64,000 nt of DNA from SIG480 sp045539475 (GTDB lineage Bacteria > Bacillota > Clostridia > Oscillospirales > JAAYXM01): assembly GCA_045539475.1 (NCBI GenBank), contig JAZQFJ010000010.1:75901-139900 (forward strand). Reading direction: 5' to 3'. Positions 1-9,458 of this stretch are shown here, one piece after another. The notes beneath the pieces are model-generated. The model saw nothing but the letters and a program-made list of their open reading frames with translations. It ran no database searches and was not told where the DNA came from. The position numbers and the translations under genes were made by a program. How positions within the stretch are numbered: the first letter of the stretch is position 1; every line of letters begins with the position of its first letter.

Positions 1-698
1 TCTTTTTTATATTCAAAAAAACCCGACGCAATACACATAGCAAGCTTCATTCGATACGCTTCATCATTTAACAAAACCAATTCATTCGGATTCGATAAAA
101 AGCCACATTCAACAAGTATTGCAGGGCACATAACCTTTTTTAACAAGAAAATACTTTTATCCGCAATTTTTTCCTGACGTGTGTTGGAATTATCTATTCC
201 ATGTTTCAGACATGATTGAACTCGTTTTGCTAAAAATTCACTTTTAATATTATTTTCGGAATAAAAAACCTGAGCACCTGAGCATCGTGCATCTTGCGGA
301 AAGGAATTTTGATGAATACTGATAACTGTCGCATTTGAATTTGACAAAATTTTTTCCACACGTTTCTCTAAATCCGCAACTTTGCGTTTTCGTAAAGAAG
401 TCGAAGTGTTCTCTCCCAACGAAATATCCTCTCGCCGAGTCATATCAGTGTTAACTCCATGTAAATTAAAAATCATCTCAAGTTTCTGTGAAACATCAAG
501 ATTTATATCTTTTTCAAAATAAATTTTTTCCCCTACAGCACCGCCGTCTTCTCCGCCGTGTCCGGGATCAATTATAACTGTTTCAGGATAAAAGTACGAG
601 GAGACCTCTATGTCTGTAATAAATTTATGCCGTTGAAATATCATTAGCAACAAAAAAACTACAATAATACAACTTATACAAAAGAACCTTTTGAACAT
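1..698 (-). CDS. cwlD: N-acetylmuramoyl-L-alanine amidase, CwlD-like (3' end cut by window)
   Basis: Predicted zinc-dependent cell-wall amidase (Amidase_3 family) that cleaves the lactam-directing bond between MurNAc and the peptide; CwlD acts in making muramic-delta-lactam in spore cortex. The translated minus strand starts MFKRFFCISC with an N-terminal hydrophobic anchor, then shows the zinc ligands: IDPGHGGEDGG (His), VISIHQNSF (second His) and ILVECGFLSN (catalytic Glu). ATG at 696-698 is preceded by GGAGGG. The frame stays open to base 1, so only the last few residues should be missing (232 codons are visible, close to family length). It is the last visible gene of the long minus-strand block. 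CwlD is favoured over other Amidase_3 proteins by length and the single N-terminal anchor; the family call is firm, the paralogue less so. Confidence 0.85.
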   Translation of the reverse strand, partial: MFKRFFCISCIIVVFLLLMIFQRHKFITDIEVSSYFYPETVIIDPGHGGEDGGAVGEKIYFEKDINLDVSQKLEMIFNLHGVNTDMTRREDISLGENTSTSLRKRKVADLEKRVEKILSNSNATVISIHQNSFPQDARCSGAQVFYSENNIKSEFLAKRVQSCLKHGIDNSNTRQEKIADKSIFLLKKVMCPAILVECGFLSNPNELVLLNDEAYRMKLAMCIASGFFEYKK

Positions 699-703
699 TT
701 AAA

Positions 704-709
704 ATCCCT
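704..709 (-). promoter_or_regulatory. Ribosome binding site of cwlD-like gene
   Basis: GGAGGG on the minus strand, five to six bases before the ATG at 698. It fixes the start of the edge gene. Confidence 0.6.
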
Positions 710-745
710 CCACTAATTCTTATGGAGAAATTTTAAAATTATTCT

Positions 746-1297
746 CTATCTGTTATCTTCGGTATTTTTATATAAAAAGTATTTTTTTAACATATATCCC
801 TTTATTCCCATAATATATCCGATTTCAGAAAAAACAGGAAGAAAAAAAGGAAAAACGAGATTAAGCAGAGGCTTCTCATTCACAAGTAAATACAACGGTG
901 AATATGGCAATTGCCAAAACCGATTGAGAGATGTAAATATATCGACGCCTAAAACATCATACACATCAAAAATTCCGCTTTCTGCACAGCATGCACCAAC
1001 GGCGAGTATAAAACCCGGAATTGATGCGATGAGTCCTGCCAAAAAACCGCCGAACCAAGCCCTCTTCATAAAACCTGCTCTCATTTTGTTTCTCGCTGAG
1101 ACTCCACGATGCCATGAGTCTGAATATGTAATTGAAAAGTATATAGAAACAGAAAGAACAAGCTGCAAGACCGGTATACCTGTTGAACTGAAGAAGTTTA
1201 TAACATTCGTTACGACAAGTGATATCAGTAATGCAAAAAGATGATCAATCAAAAGACTTCTCGCATGTATAAATATTCCCGGAAAACTTTTTTCCAT
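746..1297 (-). CDS. Integral membrane protein of unknown function
   Basis: 183 residues that I do not recognise as any named family. About four hydrophobic segments are visible (around residues 15-33, 40-56, 82-103 and 143-165), with short charged loops and a basic C-terminus, so it should sit in the cytoplasmic membrane. The central loop carries adjacent cysteines (GACCAESG). ATG at 1297 follows GAGG at a distance of ten bases. It lies eight bases downstream of rsgA and 47 bases before the amidase gene, in the same direction, so it is probably co-transcribed with both. The position next to a sporulation amidase could suggest an envelope role, but nothing in the sequence proves it. Confidence 0.7.
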   Translation of the reverse strand: MEKSFPGIFIHARSLLIDHLFALLISLVVTNVINFFSSTGIPVLQLVLSVSIYFSITYSDSWHRGVSARNKMRAGFMKRAWFGGFLAGLIASIPGFILAVGACCAESGIFDVYDVLGVDIFTSLNRFWQLPYSPLYLLVNEKPLLNLVFPFFLPVFSEIGYIMGIKGYMLKKYFLYKNTEDNR

Positions 1298-1304
1298 TTG
1301 CTCT

Positions 1305-2201
1305 TTACCTCTTTTGTTTATAGTTATTTACTTTTTCCAACTCTTCATACATTTTCAGATAGCTTTCATACCTTGAACGGTTAATCTGTTTTTCTTCAAC
1401 TGCTTGTATAACAGCACATCCATCTTCTTTGGTATGAGAACAACCTGTAAATCTGCAATTATCTTTAAATTCAGAAAAATCTGGAAAAAGGACTGCGAGA
1501 TTATCTCTGTTAACTTCATTTTTCGAAATAATATCAAAAACAGAAAATCCCGGAGTATCCGCAATCCACATTTGTTCCGAAGGCTTTAAAATTTCCACCT
1601 GTCTTGTTGTATGCCTGCCTCTTCCTATTTTTTCGTTTATTTCTCCGGTCTCAAGTTGTGCAGTCGGGAAAACAGCGTTTATCAATGTTGATTTTCCGAC
1701 CCCTGAATTTCCGGTCAAAGCAGTCAGTTTCCCGTTCAGAAATACACAAAACTCATCTATGCCTTCTTTGCGTTTTGCGCTTACCCTGAAAACCTGCACT
1801 CCGGCTTCTTTATAGATATCAAAAAATTCGTTTCCGTTATCCTCGTCGCACTTATTGATAACAACGGCAACCTCGATTCCTTTCAACACGGACATCGCAC
1901 ATATTTTATCTATAAAATATGTGTCAGTTCGGGGGGGCGCTTTTGAGATAACAATCGCAATTGCATCAATATTTGAAATCGGAGGTCTTATCATAATATT
2001 CTTGCGTTCGTGAATGTCAAGGAGATATCCCTCGGAATCATTTCGAAGGCTTATATCTACAATATCACCGACATACGGTATTACCCCAAGCTTGCGGAAC
2101 TTACCCCGAGCTCTGCATGTAATAACACCTACATCGGTATCAACGTAATAAAATCCACCAATTCCTTTTAAAATTCTTCCACTCTTCTTTTTTTCTGTCA
2201 T
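1305..2201 (-). CDS. rsgA: Ribosome small subunit-dependent GTPase A
   Basis: RsgA (YloQ) is a circularly permuted GTPase that checks late 30S subunit assembly. Visible order: N-terminal OB-fold (about residues 8-65), G4 motif NKCD before the P-loop GNSGVGKSTLIN, then the G3 motif DTPGF, and a C-terminal zinc knuckle with the Cys/His pattern CRFTGCSH followed by a further Cys. Length (298) is normal. The ATG at 2201 lies directly behind the stop of the kinase gene and I see no clear Shine-Dalgarno sequence, so translational coupling to prkC is likely. The prpC-prkC-rsgA order is conserved in Firmicutes. Confidence 0.97.
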   Translation of the reverse strand: MTEKKKSGRILKGIGGFYYVDTDVGVITCRARGKFRKLGVIPYVGDIVDISLRNDSEGYLLDIHERKNIMIRPPISNIDAIAIVISKAPPRTDTYFIDKICAMSVLKGIEVAVVINKCDEDNGNEFFDIYKEAGVQVFRVSAKRKEGIDEFCVFLNGKLTALTGNSGVGKSTLINAVFPTAQLETGEINEKIGRGRHTTRQVEILKPSEQMWIADTPGFSVFDIISKNEVNRDNLAVLFPDFSEFKDNCRFTGCSHTKEDGCAVIQAVEEKQINRSRYESYLKMYEELEKVNNYKQKR

Positions 2202-2202
2202 A

Positions 2203-4200
2203 TTATTTAAAATCTATCGGGATTTCCTGCCGAAGAACATCGTTTATGTAAACACAAACAGTTGCTTCACCGTTACCGGTAAGTGAAACATCGACAGCTC
2301 CGTCTGTTCCTTTATGTGTTTTTTCATATTGGGTCGTTCCGTTTACGGTAATTTTCACGACAAAGCTCTCCGGTTCCGTAGGCAATCGAATTGAACGCGT
2401 TATTTCAATATTTTCGTTTTTATCAACCGTAACCGGAGTTGAAACATCAGATTTTGTTTCATCTTTTTGTTGGTGCTCATCAGTGTTAGGTGTGGTTACG
2501 TCCGGCTTTTTTTCCTCAGGTCCCAAACTTATTGTGAACCCAACAGAAGTTCCCTCAGGCTTTGAATCACCGGCTTGAATCTCCTGTCCGATTACAGTTC
2601 CTTTTAAAGCAGTATTGCTATGCGCGTATCCAACATTCCCTTTTTCAAGATTTGACGCAGCCAAAGACTCTATCGCTTTAATTTCTGTCAGTCCGTAAAG
2701 ATTTGGAACTAATACATCTTTTTGTTCTTTTCCCAAACTTATATATAGTATAACAATATCATCTGACGAAACACTGTCTCCGGCTTCCGGTTCTGTTTTA
2801 ATTACACAGCCTTCAGCAGTATCATCTGCTTTCTCGCGTTTTACGGTATAAACCACCCCTTCGCGATCAAGGATGATCTTAGCTTGCTCCTCACTCATAT
2901 CTGTTAAATCAGTAAGAACCTGCATTCCGGATTTCTTTCCTTTACTTAAAGTAACGTATATTTTTCCGGAAGTACTTGCTTCATTTTCTTTCGGACGTTG
3001 CTTTATAATTTCTCCTTCTTCATATTCATCGCTATATTCACGAACTTCTTCATCCGTCTCAATAATCTCAAACTCGTTGTATCTTTTTCCGGCTTCTTCG
3101 AGTGTCATTCCCAATATATCAGGAACAATAAGCTCTTCTGTGTTTTTTGAATCACCCCAACCGAAGATTGTACTTAAAAGAGTCAACACTCCAGCAAAAA
3201 ACACGCCGATAGCCAACACGGCAACGATCAAAGGTAATTTTGATTTCACACCATTTTGTTCAATGACGTTTTCTACATCGTTTTCTTCCGGAACAGAAAG
3301 AACAAGTTTTTTTGTTTCATCCATATCCACGTCGCTGCTCTTGACAGGAGGTTCGTACTCAATATCTATATTCGGATTCTTTTTATATTCATCCAAATCC
3401 TTAAGCATTTCATCAGTAGAAGTATATCGTTTAGATAAAGCAGACGACATAGCCTTCATCGTTATCTTTTCAAGAGGCTCAGGAATTTCGGAATTAATTT
3501 CACGCGGACTAAGTGGCATAGAGTTTATATGTTGAATTGCTACAGATACCGGCGTGTCACCTTCATACGGAAGTCTTCCCGTCAGCATTTCATACAAAAC
3601 AACTCCGGCAGAATATATATCTGCTCTGCAGTCTATATGGCTGCCTTTAGCCTGTTCCGGTGCAATATAGTGAACCGAGCCAAACGCTTCGCGCGTTACA
3701 GTTCTTTGAGATGATTCCAGTCTAGCTATTCCAAAATCAGTGACCTTTACGGTGCTGTCACGCAAAAGCATTATGTTATGCGGTTTTATATCTCTATGTA
3801 TAATTCCTTTGGAATGGGCATGTGACAAGGCTTTTAAAATCTGCGTTATAAAATGTATTGCTTCTTTTTGAGAAAGAGTTCCCCGCCTGTCCATATATTG
3901 TTTAAGCGTCATCCCATCAATAAGTTCCATAACAATGTACTCGATAGAATTAGATCTGGACACATCATACACAGCTACTATATTTGGATGAGAAAGCATA
4001 GCTACAGCATGGCTTTCTGAATGAAATCTGTTTCTGAATTCTTCATCTTTTGCATACTCATCCTTCAAAATTTTCACAGCAACATATCTGTTGAGTCTAT
4101 GACACAATGCTTTGTATACAACCGCCATTCCACCGGTTCCTATTACCTGCAGAATCTCATATCTGTTGTCCAGAAGTTTTCCTATATATTTATCGTTCAT
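2203..4200 (-). CDS. prkC: PASTA-domain Ser/Thr protein kinase
   Basis: Membrane eukaryotic-type kinase that senses muropeptides or lipid II and controls growth, wall metabolism and spore germination. From the ATG at 4200 (665 aa): kinase domain at about 10-270 with GTGGMAVVY, catalytic Lys in VAVKIL (K43), HRDIKPHN (135-142), DFG (155-157) and APEQ; a Ser/Asp-rich juxtamembrane stretch; one membrane helix near 322-345; three PASTA domains (about 350-550), each ending in a YVTLSKG-like strand; a Thr/Lys spacer; and a small beta-rich C-terminal domain. A GTG codon nine bases further upstream also gives an open frame, but GGGAG lies eight bases before the ATG. It follows prpC by 17 bases, the usual kinase/phosphatase pair. 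Confidence 0.97.
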   Translation of the reverse strand: MNDKYIGKLLDNRYEILQVIGTGGMAVVYKALCHRLNRYVAVKILKDEYAKDEEFRNRFHSESHAVAMLSHPNIVAVYDVSRSNSIEYIVMELIDGMTLKQYMDRRGTLSQKEAIHFITQILKALSHAHSKGIIHRDIKPHNIMLLRDSTVKVTDFGIARLESSQRTVTREAFGSVHYIAPEQAKGSHIDCRADIYSAGVVLYEMLTGRLPYEGDTPVSVAIQHINSMPLSPREINSEIPEPLEKITMKAMSSALSKRYTSTDEMLKDLDEYKKNPNIDIEYEPPVKSSDVDMDETKKLVLSVPEENDVENVIEQNGVKSKLPLIVAVLAIGVFFAGVLTLLSTIFGWGDSKNTEELIVPDILGMTLEEAGKRYNEFEIIETDEEVREYSDEYEEGEIIKQRPKENEASTSGKIYVTLSKGKKSGMQVLTDLTDMSEEQAKIILDREGVVYTVKREKADDTAEGCVIKTEPEAGDSVSSDDIVILYISLGKEQKDVLVPNLYGLTEIKAIESLAASNLEKGNVGYAHSNTALKGTVIGQEIQAGDSKPEGTSVGFTISLGPEEKKPDVTTPNTDEHQQKDETKSDVSTPVTVDKNENIEITRSIRLPTEPESFVVKITVNGTTQYEKTHKGTDGAVDVSLTGNGEATVCVYINDVLRQEIPIDFK

Positions 4201-4217
4201 AAAGCACACTCCCTATT

Positions 4218-4949
4218 TCAAAATGCAAGCAAAACAACAGTGATATTGTCATAACCGCCGCGTTCATTTGCAATATCAATGAGCCTGTTACAACATCCGG
4301 CATTGTCGCCATACATAACTTCATACAAAATTTCTTGTTCAGTTACAAGGTTGGAAAGGCCGTCTGAACAAAGCAATATGTAATCGTTTTTTTCAATTTT
4401 TGGGAAATAAACATCTCCGACGACTGAACTGTCAGTTCCGATTGCACGGGTTATTAAATTCTTACCTGGATGTTCACGAGCTTGTTTTTCTGTCAGCTCT
4501 CCCATAATGAGCATATCTTCAACTAACGAATGATCTCTTGTTATCTTCACTATGCCTTCTGAATTAATTTTATATGCCCGACTGTCTCCTATATTTATTA
4601 CGGCAGTTTTAGTCTGGGTTGAGACAACTCCTACAAGCGTTGTTCCCATTCCACGAAGCGCAGGCTCTTCATCAGCCTTGCGATGAACAGCTCCGTTCGC
4701 TTGGTTAGCCGCAGCTTGCATCAACTCGCAAAGTTGTTCTTCTGACAAATTCTTATAATCCGCGTTTCTTATACAAGTTGTAAATTCTTCGAGAGCCAGT
4801 TGACTTGCGATATTACCGGCCGCCGCGCCGCCCATACCGTCGCAAACCACTGCAAACGCAAGTTGTTTTGCATCTGCAACGCTGTATGCATATGAATCCT
4901 GATTATCCTTTCTTGCTTTTCCAATATCGGATTGACCCCAAGCAAACAT
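4218..4949 (-). CDS. prpC: PP2C-type Ser/Thr protein phosphatase
   Basis: Metal-dependent (PPM/PP2C) phosphatase that reverses PrkC phosphorylation. The protein begins MFAWGQSDIGKARKDNQD, the standard PP2C opening, followed by VVCDGMGG (metal ligands), GDSRAY, TRDHSLVED, LLCSDGLSN and the C-terminal DNITVVLL motif. Length is about 243 residues, normal for the family. The frame is open for ten further codons upstream, but GGAG lies eight bases before the ATG at 4949 and the motif alignment begins there. It is followed by prkC and rsgA. Confidence 0.96.
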   Translation of the reverse strand: MFAWGQSDIGKARKDNQDSYAYSVADAKQLAFAVVCDGMGGAAAGNIASQLALEEFTTCIRNADYKNLSEEQLCELMQAAANQANGAVHRKADEEPALRGMGTTLVGVVSTQTKTAVINIGDSRAYKINSEGIVKITRDHSLVEDMLIMGELTEKQAREHPGKNLITRAIGTDSSVVGDVYFPKIEKNDYILLCSDGLSNLVTEQEILYEVMYGDNAGCCNRLIDIANERGGYDNITVVLLAF

Positions 4950-5012
4950 ATTAAATCTCCATAAGCTGTAACCAGCCATCGTCTTTTTTCGGCAGACGAT
5001 GATGCCGAAATG

Positions 5013-6038
5013 TTATTTTGAAATGTAATTTCTTCTGAGTTGACCGCAAGCTGCATCAATATCTGCGCCCAGACTTCGCCTTACAGTCACAGTTATACCC
5101 TTTTTTTCCAAGTATTCTTTAAATGCCGTTATGGCTTGATTTGAGCTTGGTGCCAACACACCTTCGCTTATTTTATTTAAAGGAATCAAATTAACATGAC
5201 ATGGAAAATCCTTTAAAAGCACTGCAAGGTCTTTTGCCTGCTGCAAAGTGTCCGTTTGTCCTTCTATCATTGTATATTCAAAGGAAATTCTTCTGGATGT
5301 CGCAGCAAAATATTTTTTGCAGGTATTTATCAATCGATCAACACCATATGCCCGGTTGATCGGCATAATCAAATCTCTTGCACTGTCAGTTGGAGCATGC
5401 AACGAGACCGACAAAGTAACAGGAAGATTTTCTTTTGCCAATCTTTCGATTTTATCGCAAAGTCCGCATGTTGAAAGCGAAATATGCCTCATACCTATGT
5501 TTAAACCTTCCTCGTCGTTCACAAGTCTTAAAAACTTAATTACATTATCATAGTTATCTAACGGTTCCCCTGTTCCCATGAGCACTATATTGGATATTCT
5601 TTCTTCGGTATCATAGATAATTGCAAACAATTCTGCAAGCATTTCAGAAGGAAGAAGATTTCGGATCAATCCGTTTTTTGTTGAAGCACAGAAAACACAG
5701 CCCATCCTACATCCTACCTGAGTGGATATACAAACAGTATTACCATGATTATATTTCATAAAAACGGCTTCAACACAATTTCCATCGTTAAATTTCAGCA
5801 GATACTTGCGTGTGCCATCCAACTTTGAAACTTGTCTTTTTACACACTCTGCACAGTTCAGAGTACAAGTTTCTTTTAAAAAAGATATTAACGACTTAGG
5901 GATATTCTTCATGTCATCAAACGAAGAAATTCCTTTATGTAACCACGAATATATTTGTTTCGCTCTGAATTTCGGTTCGTTGTTTGAGGTTATAAACTCT
6001 ACCAATTCTTCATAACTGAACGAACGAATATCAATCAT
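5013..6038 (-). CDS. rlmN: 23S rRNA (A2503-C2) methyltransferase / tRNA A37 methyltransferase
   Basis: Radical SAM enzyme that methylates C2 of A2503 in 23S rRNA and A37 in some tRNAs. The [4Fe-4S]-binding motif CRMGCVFC is clear, as are MGTGEPLDN and SLSTCG, and the C-terminal region VRRSLGADIDAACGQL carries the methyl-carrying cysteine. 341 residues from ATG 6038. GGAGG lies five bases before this ATG; the open frame continues seven codons upstream without support. The ATG overlaps the stop of rsmB (ATGA), so the two genes are translationally coupled. Confidence 0.97.
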   Translation of the reverse strand: MIDIRSFSYEELVEFITSNNEPKFRAKQIYSWLHKGISSFDDMKNIPKSLISFLKETCTLNCAECVKRQVSKLDGTRKYLLKFNDGNCVEAVFMKYNHGNTVCISTQVGCRMGCVFCASTKNGLIRNLLPSEMLAELFAIIYDTEERISNIVLMGTGEPLDNYDNVIKFLRLVNDEEGLNIGMRHISLSTCGLCDKIERLAKENLPVTLSVSLHAPTDSARDLIMPINRAYGVDRLINTCKKYFAATSRRISFEYTMIEGQTDTLQQAKDLAVLLKDFPCHVNLIPLNKISEGVLAPSSNQAITAFKEYLEKKGITVTVRRSLGADIDAACGQLRRNYISK

Positions 6039-7339
6039 ATTTTCCTCCGAAGTTTGCACATATAAAATCCATCAGTCCCGCTGATATGAGGAAGAAGGGT
6101 CACTCCGTATTTGTTTTTTATACACGGAATATCAAAATACTCATCAACTTCTTCATAGTCTTTGTTTTGTTCCAAAAAAGAATCAACAACACACTCGTTT
6201 TCTTGAGGCAAAATTGTACATGTCGAATACAAAAGCGTGCCTCCCCTTTTTAGATAACGGGAAACATTATTCAGAATTTTCAGCTGAAGCTCGGGCAGTT
6301 GATTAATAGAAGTTTCATCTTTATATCTGATATCCGGCTTTTTCCTTATTATACCAAACCCGGAGCACGGAACATCTGCAAGAATAAAATCGAAAGCCTT
6401 TTCCCACTCATTAAAAAAGTCAGAAGAATCACGCAGAACTGTGTTGATATTTCTTATTCCTAATCTTGCAGCATTGTCTTCTATAAGGTGCAATTTATGT
6501 TCATATATGTCACAAGAGAAAATTTTGCCGGTGTTCTCCATAAGCTGAGCCATTAAAAAAGACTTTCCACCGGGAGCCGCGCATGCATCTAAAACGCTTG
6601 CGTCCTTACATGGTGACAGCGTGCTTGCAGCAATTTGACTGGCTAAATCCTGAATATAAATACATCCATTTTGGAATTCAGAAGTATTTTCAATACTCCC
6701 TTTGAAATTAATGTACACAGAATTTTCAATTGGTCCTTTTTCGAATAGCTCATTGTTATCAAGCAAGCTTTCCGTTGTTGTTTTTAGTATATTTACACGA
6801 GCGGAGATACGATGCTTAATATTATTAAAAGAAAGAATTTTTTCTGTTTTTTCCCTGCCGTACACATTCATCAGTGCTTTTACAATCCACATCGGATGAC
6901 TGTATTGCACAGATAAAATTTTCTCAAAATCATCGCACTGCAAAGACGGTAAATTGTTTTTTTGTGAAGAAATTTTTCTTGTAATTGCATTTACAAAACC
7001 TGCTGCACGCGGATTGTTTCTCTTGGCTCTGTTCACTGCGTCGTTTATTGCTGCAGAATCAGGAATTCGGTCAAGATAAACAATCTGATATACAGCAACC
7101 TGAAGAATATCGAGAATTCCCGGGGCAATCTTGCTGAACTTTACAGACGAGAAGGTCTCAATATAAAAATTTATGAGATACAAATTCTGCAACACGCCAT
7201 TTACAATTTCTGTAGCAAGTGCGGCATCTCGTGAATCCAACTTTGCCGCTCTGATCTTATTTCTTAAAAATCCATCGGACCATGCATCCCGCTTGCGAAA
7301 TGCAGTAATCGCATCTACTGCTATATCTCTGGCATTCAT
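6035..7339 (-). CDS. rsmB: 16S rRNA (cytosine(967)-C5)-methyltransferase
   Basis: SAM-dependent m5C methyltransferase of the NOL1/NOP2/Sun family with a NusB-like N-terminal RNA-binding domain (about 1-140, with RDIAVDAI and VNAITRKI). The catalytic domain shows the SAM site DACAAPGGKS, the motif IV DVPCSG and the motif VI STCTILPQEN nucleophile region. 434 residues. A TTG at 7345 overlaps the stop of the protease gene, but GGAGAG sits seven bases before ATG 7339, which I prefer. It sits between the YugP-like protease and rlmN in a tight run. Confidence 0.96.
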   Translation of the reverse strand: MNARDIAVDAITAFRKRDAWSDGFLRNKIRAAKLDSRDAALATEIVNGVLQNLYLINFYIETFSSVKFSKIAPGILDILQVAVYQIVYLDRIPDSAAINDAVNRAKRNNPRAAGFVNAITRKISSQKNNLPSLQCDDFEKILSVQYSHPMWIVKALMNVYGREKTEKILSFNNIKHRISARVNILKTTTESLLDNNELFEKGPIENSVYINFKGSIENTSEFQNGCIYIQDLASQIAASTLSPCKDASVLDACAAPGGKSFLMAQLMENTGKIFSCDIYEHKLHLIEDNAARLGIRNINTVLRDSSDFFNEWEKAFDFILADVPCSGFGIIRKKPDIRYKDETSINQLPELQLKILNNVSRYLKRGGTLLYSTCTILPQENECVVDSFLEQNKDYEEVDEYFDIPCIKNKYGVTLLPHISGTDGFYMCKLRRKI

Positions 7340-7341
7340 TT

Positions 7342-8046
7342 TCAATCTCTCCGTCTGCCTCCTCCAAACAAAAGAATAAGTCGGAACAACTGCGCAACGG
7401 AAACAGCCAGCGCGGCGACATATGTCATCGCAGCGGCGTTCAACACTTTCTTCGCAGACGAAGTTTCACTTTCAGACAAAGTTCCTGTCTCCTCAAGGGC
7501 ACGAACAGCTCTTCGGGAAGCGTTGAACTCGACAGGAAGTGTTACAAGCTGAAAAAATGCCGCCAAAGCAAAAAAAACAATTCCTATATTAACAAGAGAT
7601 TGTGACGAAAAAAGAAAACCAATTAAAATTAAAGGCACTGAAAGCGAAGATCCTATCTGACAGATCGGTATAATGCTGTTACGCAATTTTATCGGACCAT
7701 AACCATTTGCATACTGAACAGCATGTCCGCATTCATGTGCCGCCACTCCTGCAGCAGCAACGGATACAGAATCATATACCGAATCAGAAAGCCTTATAAC
7801 ATTTGCTTTTGGATCGAAATGATCTGAAAGATTTCCGCTAACGCGTTCTACTTTAACTCCGGTTACCCCGCAAGAGCGCAATACTCGTTCTGCAACCTGA
7901 GCTCCGGTAAGATTTGATAAGATTCTCTGAGATGAATGTTTTTTAAACACACTGTTTACCCGCACCTGCATCACAAAAGCAAAAACAACTACAGGTAAAA
8001 CCAAAACAATATACGTGAAATCTATACCGTAATATCCAAAAAACAT
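7342..8046 (-). CDS. YugP-like neutral zinc metallopeptidase, membrane-bound
   Basis: Zn_peptidase_2 family (PF04298; B. subtilis YugP). The active-site helix AAHECGHAVQ (HExxH-like, here HECGH) is near residue 105. A membrane segment lies at the N-terminus (about 5-25) and two to three more follow the catalytic helix (about 130-175 and 205-225). Length 234 is normal. ATG at 8046 follows GGAG by five bases. Substrates are not established for most members. It stands between fmt and rsmB. Confidence 0.88.
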   Translation of the reverse strand: MFFGYYGIDFTYIVLVLPVVVFAFVMQVRVNSVFKKHSSQRILSNLTGAQVAERVLRSCGVTGVKVERVSGNLSDHFDPKANVIRLSDSVYDSVSVAAAGVAAHECGHAVQYANGYGPIKLRNSIIPICQIGSSLSVPLILIGFLFSSQSLVNIGIVFFALAAFFQLVTLPVEFNASRRAVRALEETGTLSESETSSAKKVLNAAAMTYVAALAVSVAQLFRLILLFGGGRRRD

Positions 8047-8064
8047 ATTAACTCCTCTTTTTTG

Positions 8065-8988
8065 TTATTTGAAGAAGCTTCCGATTATGCTTGGATGCCC
8101 CCGGAAATACTCGACAGGAGACATCCGCTTTCCACTCTCCACCTGAAAACGTTTTATAACGATGCTTGAATCAGCTGTGGCAATTTTCAATCCTTTGTCA
8201 TATAACTCAAGAACTTGACCCGGAGTTCCATTACCACAATCTATTTCCGCTTCATAAACCTTAATTCTTCCTATATCACTGTCAGTGAAAGCGATAGGCC
8301 ATGAAAAGCTTCCTCTTATCAAATTTAGAATTTCCACAGAAGGTTTATTCCATACAATTTTCGCATTCTCTTTTTTTATCGGAGGAGCATAAGTTGCCTC
8401 ATTTTCATTTTGCGGTATAGGCGTTATGCGATTTTCTCGGATACAGTCCACTGTATCTATAAGTAACTCTGCCCCAACAACTGAAAGCTTTTCAAAAAGA
8501 CTTTCCGACGTATCACCTTCAGAGATCACAACTTCTTTTTTCAACAAAATGTCGCCTGTATCCATCCCTTTATCCATCAGCATAGTGGTTACACCTGTAA
8601 CCGAATCTCCATTCAGGACGGCATGTTGAATAGGCGCAGAGCCTCTGTATTTGGGTAAAAGCGAGCCATGTAAATTTACGCACCCGTACTTCGGATAATT
8701 AAGTATATACTCCGGAAGAAGCTTTCCGTAAGCAACGACCACTATCATTTCGGGACACAATTTTTGAAGAAGCGGCATTAATGCATCATCTTTCAAGGTT
8801 TGCGGCTGATAAACCAAAAGATTCTCTGACAACGCAAACTCCTTTACAGGAGTCATAAGAACTTTCATACCTCTTCCTTTTGGCTTGTCTTCACGCGTTA
8901 CAACGCCAACAATTTCGTGTCCGGCATCAATAAGTCTTTTTAAGGGCAACACTGCAAAATCCGGAGTACCCATGTACAAAATTTTCAT
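8065..8988 (-). CDS. fmt: Methionyl-tRNA formyltransferase
   Basis: Formylates initiator Met-tRNA with 10-formyl-THF. The N-terminal hydrolase-like fold shows MGTPDFAV and the catalytic stretch NLHGSLLPKYRGSAPIQ with Asn and His, followed by the catalytic Asp in DKGMDTGDIL. A C-terminal OB-like tRNA-binding domain follows (about 210-307). Length 307 is typical. Its Shine-Dalgarno GAGG is inside the last codons of def, three bases upstream, a classic def-fmt coupling. Confidence 0.97.
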   Translation of the reverse strand: MKILYMGTPDFAVLPLKRLIDAGHEIVGVVTREDKPKGRGMKVLMTPVKEFALSENLLVYQPQTLKDDALMPLLQKLCPEMIVVVAYGKLLPEYILNYPKYGCVNLHGSLLPKYRGSAPIQHAVLNGDSVTGVTTMLMDKGMDTGDILLKKEVVISEGDTSESLFEKLSVVGAELLIDTVDCIRENRITPIPQNENEATYAPPIKKENAKIVWNKPSVEILNLIRGSFSWPIAFTDSDIGRIKVYEAEIDCGNGTPGQVLELYDKGLKIATADSSIVIKRFQVESGKRMSPVEYFRGHPSIIGSFFK

Positions 8989-8991
8989 ATG

Positions 8992-9447
8992 TTAAGCCTC
9001 TTCGTAGTAATCAATGATTTTATCTTCAAACAGAATTCCGTCAAGATGATCTATCTCATGACAAAAAGCTCTTGCAAGAAGACCTTCACCTCTTGCGGTA
9101 AAGGTTTTACCAAAACGGTCTTGCGCGCGCACCGTCACTTTATACGGGCGGTTAACCGTTCCACAAATTCCGGGTAAACTCAGGCAACCTTCGGGAGAAA
9201 TTTCTTCTCCTTCGGTCTCTATTATTTCCGGATTTATCAATTCGTAAAAAGCGTCATCAACACTTACAATCGCCACGCGCTTCAACACCCCAACCTGAGG
9301 CGCTGCAAGCCCTGCGCCGTTAGCCAAAACAAGCGTTTCCCTCATATCATCCAGCAAAACATTAAGCCGTTCATTGAACTCCGTAACTTCGCGACACTTT
9401 TTTCTCAGTATCGGGTCACCGTCTTTAACAATATTTCTTAAAGCCAT
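8992..9447 (-). CDS. def: Peptide deformylase
   Basis: Metal-dependent removal of the N-formyl group from nascent proteins. All three family motifs are present: GAGLAAPQVG, EGCLSLPG (metal Cys) and HEIDHLDG (HExxH). 151 residues is a type 1 length. ATG at 9447 is preceded by GGAG at eight bases. It lies 11 bases after priA and three bases before fmt. Confidence 0.97.
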   Translation of the reverse strand: MALRNIVKDGDPILRKKCREVTEFNERLNVLLDDMRETLVLANGAGLAAPQVGVLKRVAIVSVDDAFYELINPEIIETEGEEISPEGCLSLPGICGTVNRPYKVTVRAQDRFGKTFTARGEGLLARAFCHEIDHLDGILFEDKIIDYYEEA

Positions 9448-9458
9448 AATTACATCTC

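Noticed and set aside
2873..3535. 220-codon open frame antisense to prkC
   Set aside because: Ser/Ile/Phe-rich shadow; the kinase motifs on the other strand are unambiguous.
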